64,000 bases of DNA from Eretmocerus hayati (lineage: Eukaryota; Arthropoda; Insecta; Hymenoptera; Aphelinidae), in the NCBI GenBank assembly GCA_029851415.1, contig CM056743.1, positions 118,698,305 through 118,762,304 on the forward strand. Reading direction: 5' to 3'. The first letter of the stretch is position 1. The number at the start of each line of letters is the position of its first letter. Shown here one piece after another: positions 1 through 10,764 of this stretch. The notes under the pieces were generated by a model that was given only the letters and a program-made list of their open reading frames with translations, ran no database searches and was not told the DNA's origin. Both the position numbers and the translations under genes were made by a program.

Positions 1-865
1 TTTGCTATGAAAATTTCTATCTGGAAGAAATAATGCTCTGTCCACTAAAGAGTATATCATTTCCCTCTTTTGTGATAATGGATGATACGAATTGAAATTC
101 AAGACTCTTCCTGAGAATGTTTCTTTGTGATACCATAGTCGTACAAACACGTTTCATCATCTCTACGATGTACTTTTCAACTTCAACATTGAAGAATAAG
201 AATAGCTGAGTGGCGTAAATCCAAGACCAGTGATCCAAAGGTCCTGGGCTCGCAACCCACTGGTGTACAATATTTATTTCTCCAAATGATTTGTTGATTC
301 AAGGATTGTCCATAAACCATATGGTCTGAGTTTTGGTCATTTTCAGCCACCTCCCCACCCCATAGGTTTGCTATAATCTCTGGACCAACCACCCACCGGC
401 CCCCTTAGAAGTCATATAGTTCAAACAAATTCTCGCTCGGAACATTGAGTAATATTCGAATCCGATTAGTTGAAGTCACAATTTTTGACAAATTTTCTTC
501 CGGCGATATCATCAGACGTAGTAAAAGATGAAGTCAGCCATCCATGCAAGTCATCAATGATAGGGAACAAGTCCGGCTCTCCTGTTTGAGGAATAGATGG
601 TATAGAGTTGATACCACCATCAAGGTCTACTTCCGAATGCATCGAAAATTTTGTCTCAGCGTGACTTTTTTAGAGACATAATGAGCTTATTCTCGACCCG
701 ATGTAATCTCGATCAGTGTCTTATCAATGGTGATGGAACAGACGTCGACATCGGCAACGTCGAGTTCCGAGGCAGCTTAATCGACATCAAAATTTGGGAA
801 ACATTCAATGTCGACAAAATTTCCTTTAAAAGATTTAAAGTTTGCGCGGCATATCCATAGAGATA
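1..865. other. No gene seen; AT-rich intergenic DNA left of Tigger
   Basis: Short open frames exist on both strands, but none shows a recognisable domain or codon pattern. The only structure seen is a tRNA-like stretch near 205-260, listed separately. The phrase TGTCCATAAACCATATGGTC near 308-327 recurs inverted near 6378-6397, so part of this stretch is repetitive. Confidence 0.6.
205..262 (+). repeat. tRNA-like SINE head or tRNA pseudogene
   Basis: TAGCTGAGTGG matches the RNA polymerase III A box. About 35 bases later GGGCTCGCAACCC resembles a degenerate B box (GGTTCGAATCC). The spacing suits a tRNA. No clean cloverleaf forms, so I read it as a SINE head or decayed tRNA rather than a working gene. 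Confidence 0.4.
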
Positions 866-867
866 TA

Positions 868-3138
868 CAGGCGTCCCTCGTTTTACGCGGATTTTTTTAA
901 CGCGGATTTGAAATAACGCGGTTCTAAGTTTGACACCTTTGCTCGATTTACGCGGTCATTCCCTTGAAATTACGCGGTTCCATTCGAAAATTTTTCGAAT
1001 TTTCTGGGCCATTTGATTACCAAAACATTGCTGATGAGTTTTGTAGCAGCATTCAGTATGGTCTACACTTAACCAAAATTCGAGTATGTAATCCATCAGA
1101 CACGTAAACAAAATTTCAAGTGTAACTCAATTAGTAAATTCAAGTAGTATTTATTCGACAACGATGGCTCCAACGAAAGCAGCTGATTCTTCGTGCTCAA
1201 AAAGTGGGAAGAAGAGAAAAGTGCTAAGTCTAAGCGAGAAATTGAAAATTTTGAATTTGATCCAAGCTGGAGAAAAAATCAGTACCATCGCTCGAAGATA
1301 CGAAGTAAACGAATCGACTATAAGAACTATCAGAGACAATGGAGAGAAAATTCGGGAAAGTTTCAAACAAAGTGGTGATCAAGCTGTTTCAACTAAGTAC
1401 AGTCGAGACCCAGAATTAGAGCAAATGGAGAAGATGCTGTTTGTTTGGATTGAAGATAGAGTCAACAAAAAAATTCCCCTGAGTTCTATGATTATTCGCG
1501 AACAAGCTTTAGTTTACTATCGACACGTGAGAGAAAGAAACGGAACGGCTGGAAAAGAAAACTTTACCGCTAGCAAAGGTTGGTTTGATAATTTCAAGAA
1601 TAGATACCAATTGCATAATGTGAAATTCAGCGGCGAAAGTGCATCGGCTGATCATGAAGCGGCTGCTAAATTCTCTGTGGAATTGAAGAAATTGATTGAA
1701 GAGAAAAACTACTCGGCCTCACAAATATTCAATTGTGACGAAACCGCGCTATTTTGGAAGAAAATGCCGTCTCGGACTTTTTTAACCAAAGAGGAACTGA
1801 AAGCTCCAGGATTCAAGGCGGCAAAAGATCGGTACACGCTACTCTTGTGCGCAAATGCTTCAGGTACTTTTTAATTTTCCTTCGAATTTTTGGTGATATT
1901 TAAATGGTATCTAACAGCCGCTATTCTACTACACAGGAACGTACAAGTGCAAGCCTATGCTGGTTTATAAGTCTGAGACGCCTCGTCCAATGAAAGGCAA
2001 GAGGAAGGAGCATCTGCCTGTGTTCTGGCGGTCGTCAAAAAAGGCCTGGGTGACTAGAAAGATTTGCGAAGAGTGGTTCGTTCAATCCTTCATACCAGAG
2101 GTGAAGGAATTCTTACAAAAAGAGAACCTCGACTTTAAGGTACTCCTACTCCTAGATAATGCTCCATCTCATCCTGTGACATTGGTCGGAGCTCATCCAA
2201 ACGTGGAAGTCATGTTTCTACCACCTAATACGACGTCACTGATTCAGCCTATGGACCAAACAATAATTTCGACATTCAAGACTTATTATTTGCGTCACGT
2301 TGTGAAAAAGATGCTGACAGTAATCGATGATTCTCCGTTAGATGACAGAAATCCCTCTGAATTGATTCGCACATTCTGGAAGAATTTCAACATAATCAAT
2401 TCAATTGATATCGTGCGAGAGTCTTGGTTGGAGGTGGCGTCATCAAGCTTGAATGCTAGTTGGAGAAAATTGTGCCCCAGCCTCGTAGATGTAAATTCTG
2501 AAACTCAACAAATACCGCTTGGAGAAATTACAAACATGACAAGGCAGATAGAATGTGAAGGCTTCCAAGATATGGGTGAATCTGAACTGTCAGAGGTATT
2601 GAATGCAGATGATAACTTGACAGTCGAAGAGATAGAAGAAATCTTGCGACCGGAATTGCCAGTTGATGAGCCACAAGTGAGTGAAGAGCCAACTCTCACA
2701 TCAAGAGCTGTTTCTGAAATTATAAAATCGATTCGAGATGGAATCGACAAAGCAATCGAGTGTGATCCCATTATGACGAGAAGCTTGAAACTCAAAGAAG
2801 AATGTGAATCAGCTATACGGGCCTACGAGGAAATTCAAAGAGACTTCAGACGACGAGCAAGACAAACTCAATTGACACAGTTTTTCCAACCAAATACACA
2901 CTCCTGAATAGATTTTTATACATACTTTGATATTTATATACATTTATAGTTTCAGAAAACCTTCTATTTCCTTCTACATAAATTTTTTATGAGCTTTATC
3001 GTGATTTTGATTGGCCATTAATGGATGACAGGAACGTAACCCCCCTTTCCCCATAAGAACAATGTCTTGATTTACGCGGTTTTGATTTACGCGGCACTCT
3101 CTGAGAACGCAACCCCCGCGTAAAACGAGGGACGCCTG
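868..3138 (+). mobile_element. Complete Tigger/pogo-type DNA transposon
   Basis: The element begins CAGGCGTCCCTCGTTTTACG and ends with its exact inverse; the terminal repeats are 23 bp and perfect (868-890 and 3116-3138). It is flanked by TA on each side (866-867 and 3139-3140), the target duplication of the Tc1/mariner/pogo superfamily. CAG...CTG ends are typical of Tigger. A further signal is the motif ACGCGG, repeated about five times inside the left end (883-980) and three times at the right end (3070-3120). These are candidate transposase binding sites. It carries one gene, 1164-2907. Perfect ends and an undamaged gene suggest a recent insertion. Confidence 0.93.
1164..2907 (+). CDS. Tigger transposase (DDE_1/CENP-B-like), two exons
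   Basis: This is a predicted 556-residue transposase that would cut and paste the surrounding element. Exon 1 is 1164-1863 and exon 2 is 1937-2907, with an intron of 73 bases (1864-1936) that has GT donor and ACAG acceptor. Splicing restores the conserved run CANASG-TYKCKP-MLVY seen in Tigger proteins, which supports the junction. Residues about 20-70 form the CENP-B/psq-type helix-turn-helix (LSLSEKLKILN...), and about 75-145 the second HTH. Catalytic aspartates are D192 (NCDETALFW), D307 (LLDNAPSHP) and D340 (QPMDQ), giving DD32D. Length and domain order fit the family. I see no stop or frameshift, so it may be functional. The start ATG has a purine at -3. Confidence 0.9.
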
Positions 3139-3140
3139 TA

Positions 3141-3540
3141 TATCCGACGACCAGCGAACACACTGAATGTTTGGTCATGAGCTTCTTATATGGTGACAAA
3201 ATATGGCCATCAAATCTCCAGTTTATAGTTGTAGTAATACAGGAAGGGTTGAAAAGAGGAACGCAGAATGAGAACACGAGAGTAATAATTATAGCATCAG
3301 CGAGAGGGAGCGTAATACATCCTCGTCTGCGATACATAGCTGCTGCTGTTGCAATTGGTCAGATTTCGACAGACGAAATTTTGCCCAAAGTTACCTATAG
3401 CAGCACACTGATCATGTACGGGTAGAATTTCGACGAGAAATTTGATAAGATATCGTTTCGAACTCTACAGTTCTCGCCATGTGCTTGGGTCATATGGCTT
3501 ATGAGGCTTCACCACTGACCCACCTCATATGGCTCAATAT
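3141..3540. other. No gene seen between Tigger and LINE
   Basis: No domain is recognisable on either strand. CATATGGCTTATGAGGC and CTCATATGGCTC near 3490-3535 form a loose inverted pair next to the LINE tail, possibly part of the target. Confidence 0.5.
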
Positions 3541-6360
3541 GATTGATTGATTGATTGATTGAAGACTTTATTGGGGTTATGGGGTGAAACCCTATATGTA
3601 TAGCCCTGAAACGATACACACAGATATAGATTACAGCATGATCAAATAAATAATTTTGAGTAATAAGTTCAAGTCGTACAGAGATAATTCAATATGCAGG
3701 AGGTTAATTACATGTCACAACTTCTTCAAGATTTTCTTACTGATCATATTATTTTAGCGAGCATCATCAGAGTAAGTTTTGGTTACTGTAATAATAACAA
3801 TATTAAGTTGATGTGAGAGAAGCGAAAAAGAAAAACATTTTATGACTCATGGTACTTATTTACTGCTCAGGCAAAAATTAATTAGTTCACAATTATCACA
3901 ATTCAAGCAACAGCCCGTTTAAGTAGGTGTATAAATGCGTCATCATTTGGCAGAGGATTTAAGATAAAATGGTCTCGACCCGCTCTAGTACACCAATTCT
4001 TTGCTTCCTTAAGGAGCAGTTCGTCTCGCATCCTTCGTTTGAAACTATCCGCGAGGTTGACATCGAACACCGTCTCCGGTGCTCGAGAGTTGATACATTT
4101 AGATGCGGTAATATGGAGGGAGTTAGCTAAGGTGTCAGTCCGTGGTGTGGCATACAAGAGTGGTGGGGGTGTATGATGAGTAGATATTCGAAGGGAAGGG
4201 ACATCAATTCTGCGGCGAAATAAGTTGGCGAGGTATGACGGCACTTTGGTTGAGATGATGTTAAAAGCAAGGGATGCTATGAGTAATTCTCGCCTATCTT
4301 CTACAGTAAGCCAGCCCAGGGCAAGGCGGTAAGGCGTCACTGGGGATGCCCAGGGTATGTCACCATACACGAAACGGACGCAAGCTTTTAAGAGTAGGTG
4401 GAGTTTGAGGTTCTGACCTTCACTGACGTCGTTATAAACAGCACACGCATAGTCGAAATACGGGAGTATTAGAGTTTCGACTAATCGTTGCTTGAGATGC
4501 CGAGAGAGTGCGCGCTTGTGGAAGCGAAGCGTGTACAAGGCCCCATGAACACGGCTTGAGATGGAGTTTACATGCTTACACCAGTTGAGAGTAGATTCGA
4601 GCTCTACGCCAAGATCTGTTACGCGATCGGATCGAGGAATGATTGTGCCATTTATAGTGAGTGGCGGCAGCGGGTTGAGGTTAATCGCACGTATGTAGGT
4701 GGAGCTTCCAAGAATTATGAATTTTGTTTTATCTGGATTCAATTCAATTTGGTTGGTTTTCGCCCAATTATACACTCTCATCGCATCTTCATTGATTTTA
4801 TCAATATACTCGTGTAGATCATCTACTCTGCAGTGCACGTAGATCCGTGTGTCATCCGCATAAATGCCGTGCTTGGAATACTGAAGGACGCGAGGTAAGT
4901 CATTTATGAAGACTGAGAAAAGTAGAGGGCCTAGAACGCTCCCCTGAGGAACGCCGGTGAAAATTTCAACCGGCTCAGAAAGGGCTCCACTTTCATCACG
5001 AACTGCTTGGCGCCTTCCAGATAAGTAACTCGCAAACCACTTCACAGCGTTGTCTGAACAGTGGAGGTGTCTGAGTTTTTTTAGAAGTAGTTTGTGAAAA
5101 CAGTATCGAAGGCCTTCGAGAAGTCGAAGAGAATGAGTGGAGTCACCATGTACCGATCTGTAGCCAAACGCACGTCTTCAGTAAAACCAAGCAGAGCAGT
5201 TTGTGTTGAGTGGCGTGATCTAAACCCTGATTGGCGTTCATCTAGAAGTCTATGAGTAATGAGAAAAGTCGATAGCTGTTTGTGTATGATCCTTTCAAGC
5301 AGTTTTGAAATCTCTGGCAAGAGAGCGATCGGTCGGGTATGAGAGAAAGACGACGGTGGATTGCACTCGGCCAGGGGTATGATGGTTGCAATTTTCCAGC
5401 AATCTGGAAAAACCCCAGTCTCTATCGAGGAATTAAACAACTCAACGAGATGGAGACGAATAACAGGGTAGACTGCCTTAAGCATGTTGGTGGAGATTGA
5501 GTCGGGACCGGTGCAATTTTTTGTGGCTTTCTGGAGGGCTTCATCCACGTCTTTACCTGTAATAGTTGAGTTTTCAAATGGCTGCTGAGCTCCGTCTGCC
5601 GAAGGCTTATCTATTATTTGAGCCAGGTCAGTCGACAGAAAAGGCGGAGAGGCACGGGAAATCGCAGCATAATAAAGATTGAGGTCATGAGATGAAAAGT
5701 ACTTCAGAGGAGAGGGAGACTTGGGTGCTCTGATGCGCATAGATTCGAGATGTTTCCAGAGACTTTTAGGGTCTGGTGTGGAATCAAGTAGGGAGGATAA
5801 GTATTCGTTCTTGGAAGTGTCAATCTCATTGCTTACATTGGAGCGAAGTTGCTTCCAGTGCAGAACATCAGCGCTCCGGTTGGTTTCCTTCGCACACCTG
5901 AAAGCTGCATCTCTATTCCTCATCATTGCTCTAATATCACTCGTGACCCAAGGTTTTTGGTTCGCTTTAATTGTGATATTTTTACATGGTGCATGGATGT
6001 AGAAATTCCCTAGTACTGTGGACGACAGGAATTGAGCCATATGAGATACGTCATTGCTACTGCACATTGTAGGGTTTGAGAGCACAGAGGCTAGATCATT
6101 ATGCAGATTTTCAGTATTGATGTTCTTCAGATTTCTTGTAGAAATGATCTTAGGTTCAACATTTTGAGATGGCAAATAAATATTTGTGAGATAAGATCAT
6201 GACCAGCGGCAAAGGGTGCATCTGTCTTTCGATAAGATTTGACATATTTAAGTGAAGGAACGATGAACAGATCGAGCCACGTATTACTCTGCGAGCCGTC
6301 AGGTGCAAGACAGTGGTGAGTTGTGTCAGATGGCAATATGGTACTTTTCACAACCACGCA
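3541..6360 (-). mobile_element. 5'-truncated non-LTR retrotransposon (LINE), minus strand
   Basis: The 3' end on the minus strand is a (CAAT)n tail, seen as GATTGATTGATTGATT at 3541-3563. The body carries the C-terminal end of an endonuclease domain and a full reverse transcriptase. The 5' end stops in the endonuclease region near 6360. The same family, with the same tail, occurs at 49925-54742. The (CAAT)n tail is how this family primes or ends its insertions. Confidence 0.85.
3903..6357 (-). pseudogene. LINE ORF2: endonuclease C terminus plus reverse transcriptase, frameshifted
   Basis: The protein reads from 6357 down to 3903. The first piece (6357-6127) has the AP-endonuclease end STWLD-like (NTWLDLFIV) and GHDLI. 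The next frame (6175-5081) carries a linker and the RT fingers with motif A, FDFSKAFDTV. Frame 5045-3903 carries motif B GVPQGSVLGPLLF, motif C GIYADDT and the thumb WAKTNQIELNPDKTKF. Just after FDTV (around 5095-5105) one base is lost or gained: the frame ends in FTNYF-stop, while the neighbouring frame reads HKLLLKKLRHLH and joins on. A second frame change lies near 6130-6175. It cannot make a full protein now. The clade is Jockey-like. Confidence 0.85.
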
Positions 6361-6849
6361 CCCACCCTCGGCGGACCATATGGTTTATGGACAGCCCCAC
6401 TCCGTACTCTTTGAAAATAGTAATTCAGTTTGAAAAATTTCTGTGCGTAGGCATTCTTTCGAGAAAGAGTCAACGGAATCCTCCTCGAGCTTACGAGCAC
6501 TGATTGAGTCACGCTTATGAGGACCTGCGGAGGCGAGAAAGGATTTAGTGGGGACCCACTAAGAGCTCCTTCAGAGTCCCTTCATCATCATTTTTGAAGC
6601 TCTAATGGATGTCAGATTTCGCTATGCCGGCAGGGCTCCATAAGAGCGACGTTTTCATTGTTCAGAAGTCCGAAGGAGCTCCAATGGAACTCTTTCAGAA
6701 CAGTGTCGTTATCAGGGGTTGCATTTATCAAAACGTCAACCAGCATCTTGTCTCGATATATTCAGAATGAGTGCTAGCGAAGCCGATGCAACCGACTGGA
6801 TCAAGATTGTCCGGAAAGGGTCAACAAGTCCGTTGCCAGATTGAAATGT
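6361..6849. other. No gene seen
   Basis: Low-complexity intergenic DNA. GACCATATGGTTTATGGACA near 6378 recurs inverted near position 308. Confidence 0.5.
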
Positions 6850-7330
6850 CAATATTCATCCGGATGGAGTAGCCATAACAACATAAAACGGATAGACACG
6901 GATATTTTAAAGGATAGGTACGGATACGGATTCACGCGGATGAGTGGCAATGATTTCGGCCACGGGTGGATATGGGTACATGGATGGGCACGGGTGCACG
7001 GGCCAATACGGATACGGAGTCAACCAGATGAAGTGGCCATAACAACTTAAAACGCACAGACATGGATGTCCAACGGATAGGTACGGATACGGAGTCACGC
7101 GGATGGAGTGGCCATAACAACATAAAACGGACAGACACGGATGCCCAACGGATAGGTACGGATACGGAATCACACGGATGAGTGGTAATGACATCGGCTA
7201 CGAGTGGATACGGGTACACGGATGGGCACGGGTATGAAGACGACATCCCTCGAAACGGGTAGACACGGATGCCCAACGGATAGGCACGGATACGGAATCA
7301 CAGGTGCACGGGTTCACACGGACAAGAGAG
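6850..7330 (+). repeat. Tandem array rich in ACGGAT/ACGGGT hexamers
   Basis: A higher-order unit of roughly 70-75 bases recurs about five times, with runs such as GTGGCCATAACAACATAAAA followed by GGATAGGTACGGATACGGA. Inside the units the hexamer ACGGAT and variants (ACGGGT, ACGCGGAT) occur every 6-18 bases. It is open in several frames, but these are repeat artefacts (for instance SVSVPIRW repeats on the minus strand). Confidence 0.8.
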
Positions 7331-9385
7331 TTTGCAAGCACATGGCAGCTCACGGACGTACTGCATAACATTACTATCTCCATTCCACGGACAGACACGG
7401 GCACTTAAGGATAAAGGGGTTTTTCATACGAGTGCGGCTCAATTGTTCACACGGATATACACGATGCGAATGCGAATAACCACTCCCAATAAGTTTCGCC
7501 GATGCAACTAAAGAAGCCATAGCGAAATCATACTCATCAGGGTGGCGCTGATGTGAACAAACTCCCCATTTAACACATGGATTTTGTTTTATTCATGTGG
7601 AACACATATACCGTTATCAGATGGTGTGTTGACATTATAAACCAATATTTCTCGAATGCTATTTTAGCGTTTGAGTACGTACAATTCGACCCGCAAATAA
7701 AAGTAATCGGATTTTAGGCAATATTTCAATGAGAAGACCCTCAACTATTATGGAACAATACAGATACTTGTCAGTCAGTCATACCACGTCAATTGCAACA
7801 ACACGATCATTAACCAAAACTAATGGGCATAGACAAGGTATCAGGGCTGCGCTCTCACGCCTTACCTACATATTAGTCTCAGGAAGTCAGTGTGCATTGC
7901 TTGGGTTAATTGTTGACTTGGCGCAGGCGCACGACCTCGGTGGCCAGCTTAATTACCGCAGATGACGTGGATTACCCTCTCGGTTAAACTGGCGCTCCCC
8001 GCTCTCCCTCTCTCTGATCGTCTGGCTTGATAATTGACGAACCCTCTCGTTCCACTGCCAGGGCCCCGCTTGCTGGCGTTCTCATTTGCCCGTGACGGAT
8101 ATATCCTCTCTCGCGTGGGTACGATGATTGCGTGTCCCCTCTCTACCCTAGCTATGTTTGCGGCTTCACTAACTCTGGCGAGTCTCTTTTCGCAGCTGCG
8201 CCCTTGACCACAGGGTTTGATTGACCCCTCCACGTACGCAGACCCATATGAATCCTAGCATACATCGGAGTGGCTGGCTACTGAATTGGCATGAACAGAG
8301 TATGAGCGAAGACTTTCGCTAGAATGGGCTGACATGGTCGTAAAATTCATACTGCCAACTCGACAAATGAAGGGTCAAGCGATAATCTACAGTCACGGTA
8401 AATGATATCCATCCACTGCACTTTCCTATCATCAAGCGCAATTGTGATGCTTTGATACCTGTTCTTTCTTCCACTTGAAACACGCACAAGCAATGTTTTG
8501 CGCCGATGTGAGTGTCTTCATCAGCTGTGTGCTGGTCCCTATCATATATTTTTAAATAAGGTGAGTGTACCCAGCTCACCCCCATTAAGCCATTTCCTCA
8601 AGAACTCTAATTTACTGTACTACTCTGACCCATCTCGATATTTTCCGAAGTATTTTAGCTCATTTTCAAGCTTGGTTCCAACACTACAAAATGAGCTGAG
8701 GTACGTTGGAAAATGTTGAGATGGACCATGGTAGTGAAGTTGACCAGAGTTGTCGAGAACATGGCTCAATGGGGGCAAGTTAGGTACACGTATCTCATAT
8801 ATTTTTTATAAATGAAAAAGTAGTTAGGAAATATGAGTGTGGTTTCGACCTTTGCAGGACTAATTGACTGAGCTGGATTTTACTTCTCCGTACCAATATC
8901 TCGACGAACTCATTATTATATTGTTGAATTTCCACTCAGCTGCAATCTCGCAAATAAATAAAATTTGAGGCAACTTTGGGGCATCCAAATGGGAAAATAC
9001 GTCGTGCTTCCCCGAGAAGTGGGGAATCTTTGAAACACAATAAGGTATCGAAGAGTATCAACCTTTTTCCGCCTGCGAGAGGAAATTTGGGACACTATAT
9101 GATTGAGCTTCTGAAAGTACAGGATCAGGTTCCAAGATCTTGTCTATGAGGTCTACAATGAATCGTGGTCTCACAATCGGATTCCTAAGGTTTTGAGAAT
9201 AGTGTATAACAGCACATCAACTCACTGTCGAGGTTCCTCACATCATTTCCGTGCATGAGTGTCGCGTTTTTTTGTTTGAAACATCATTTGACGTTATGAC
9301 ACGCAATCTGTGGAATCAGCAGTGGAGTGCTCAATTAATTTCCCATCAATCCCGAGTTTGAGATTGATTCTAGATATATTAGGTA
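7331..9385. other. No gene seen in about 2 kb
   Basis: Open frames are short and match nothing I know. 7950-8235 is GC-richer than its surroundings, with a 94-codon open frame on the minus strand but no motif. Nothing else supports a gene. Confidence 0.5.
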
Positions 9386-9389
9386 ACGA

Positions 9390-9490
9390 AGATAAGATCG
9401 TGACAAATCGCTTGAACACCGTATCGAATTAGGACTTTCTCCTTGCTGAGATGATGCTGTATCATTTGAGCTATCTAGGGCCCGGTGGGC
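9390..9490 (-). repeat. tRNA-derived SINE-like fragment
   Basis: On the minus strand TAGCTCAAATGATACAGCATC resembles an A box with D arm, and GTCCTAATTCGATACGG resembles a B box about 35 bases on. Related minus-strand copies of the same general design lie at 32860-32960. Confidence 0.5.
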
Positions 9491-9832
9491 TCTGTACTTA
9501 CAGGGGGAGCACCAACCTTGCGGGTCGTGGATCTTGACGAAACTTTGGGAGTCATCTTGTTTTGGTGAGAAATGAAGGTACCCAAAAAGATCCCATCGAG
9601 CTTTTGATCCCCAGACCCAGCAATGGCGATTAGTATTGTCAGTATATCTATATATACGACTTTTTAACATGGTCCTATATGGCCAATGCTAATCTCCATT
9701 ACTGTACCTCGGAATAGGGGGCTCATTGGACAAAACCCTTTCAGGCATCTTCATTACTCACCAAAACAAAATGATTCCCAAAGTTTCGTCAATACTCAGA
9801 ACCCGCAAGGTTGGTGTCCCCCTTGTCAGTCA
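9491..9832. repeat. Foldback repeat, arms about 90 bp
   Basis: Left arm 9491-9582 and right arm 9745-9832 are inverted copies, sharing ACCAACCTTGCGGGT, GACGAAACTTTGGGA and TTGTTTTGGTGAG. The spacer of about 160 bases contains nothing recognisable. Identity by eye is about 80 percent, so this is an old element. No target duplication was found. Confidence 0.7.
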
Positions 9833-9879
9833 CATTGACATCCATCCACTAAAATATAGATGAAGCAACGGACGAATTA

Positions 9880-10215
9880 AATTCGGCTTCAGAGGAGGGT
9901 TTTAAATTCAAGCCCACAAATTCCAATGACGTAGTCCGTGCTATCAAACATCTTTCTCGCAAGCCAGTGCGTCAGACGGAATACACCAAAGCGTGGTCGC
10001 AAATGCTCTTCCGACTGTTGGTGACCTCATTGTATATATTTTCAACTCCTTTTTCGCTCATAGTACATTTCCCGGAGCTTGGAAGGAAGCACAGCTGATT
10101 ACATTGAAAAAGACTACAGCTCCATCAATAGTCTCAGGTTGTCGACGTATCGCGCTATTTTGCTTCCTTGCAAAGGTCCTGGAAAAGATCGCACACGACC
10201 AAACCTGTGTGCTTG
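9880..10215 (+). pseudogene. LINE reverse-transcriptase N-terminal fragment
   Basis: The frame from about 9886 reads NSNDVVRAIKHLSRKP. After a frame change near 9970 it gives LPTVGDLIVYIFNSFFAHST, then FPGAWKEAQLITLKK and the decayed palm start IALFCFLAKVLEKIAHDQ. This is the usual opening of a non-LTR RT (IFN-S--G-FP--WK-A). The palm with YADD is absent, so it is a remnant. It is followed directly by an R1-type C terminus, so the join near 10220-10300 is a deletion or a chimera of two elements. Confidence 0.7.
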
Positions 10216-10299
10216 CGGGTATACCACCTATTCATCTGCTTGTACCCGAGAGAGTGTGGGTATGGAAACGCCAAGAAACCCTCCAGAGCGATGCAGTCG

Positions 10300-10764
10300 T
10301 GCTCAACCCCACTCGTAAGGCCCTCATACGTCGAAGAGTGGCAGAAAGAGTGGGAGAGTACAACGAAAGGGAAGTGGACGCGAAGATTGATCCCCAATAT
10401 AGCCAAGAGGATCGACCGAGCTCACGGAAAGCTGGATTACTGGCTGACGCAAACGTTTAGCGGGTATGGCTGCTTCGGAGAGTACCTAGAGCGGTTCCAG
10501 AAGAGGGAGATCCCGGTCTGTCAGATGTGTGAGGCAGACTGGGACGATGCAGAGCACGCACACTTCCAGTGCGTGAACACAGCCGTGGAGAGAGCGGAGC
10601 TCGGGGACCGACTTCGGGCTCAGATCACACCTTAGACCCTAGTGCCGTTCATGCTCCGCAGCAATGAGACGTGGGATGACATCGCCGCCTACATCTACAC
10701 GGCGATTACCCGAAAAGGAGAGCAAGAACGGGTGTTGCAGCGCCAAGTAAGGGGCGCTGCATAG
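10300..10764 (+). pseudogene. R1-clade LINE ORF2 C terminus with premature stop
   Basis: The frame reads VEEWQKEWESTTKGKWT, LIPNIAKRIDRAHGKLDYWL, TQTFSGYGCFGEYLERF and then the zinc knuckle CQMCEADWDDAEHAHFQC. That order and spacing is the C-terminal signature of R1-like LINEs (GRWT-LIP-W-RKHG-LTQ-LSGHG-F-YL-RF, C-C-H-C). A TAG at 10633-10635 interrupts it. The same frame continues as TLVPFMLRSNETWDDIAA to a natural stop at 10762-10764. The broken codon and the missing 5' part make it non-functional. Confidence 0.85.

Noticed and set aside
6907..7404. Minus-strand proteins rich in SVSVPIRW
   Set aside because: Produced by the ACGGAT tandem array; open in several frames at once.
7949..8233. 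94-codon minus-strand ORF
   Set aside because: Arg/Ser-rich translation of a GC-rich patch with no motif.
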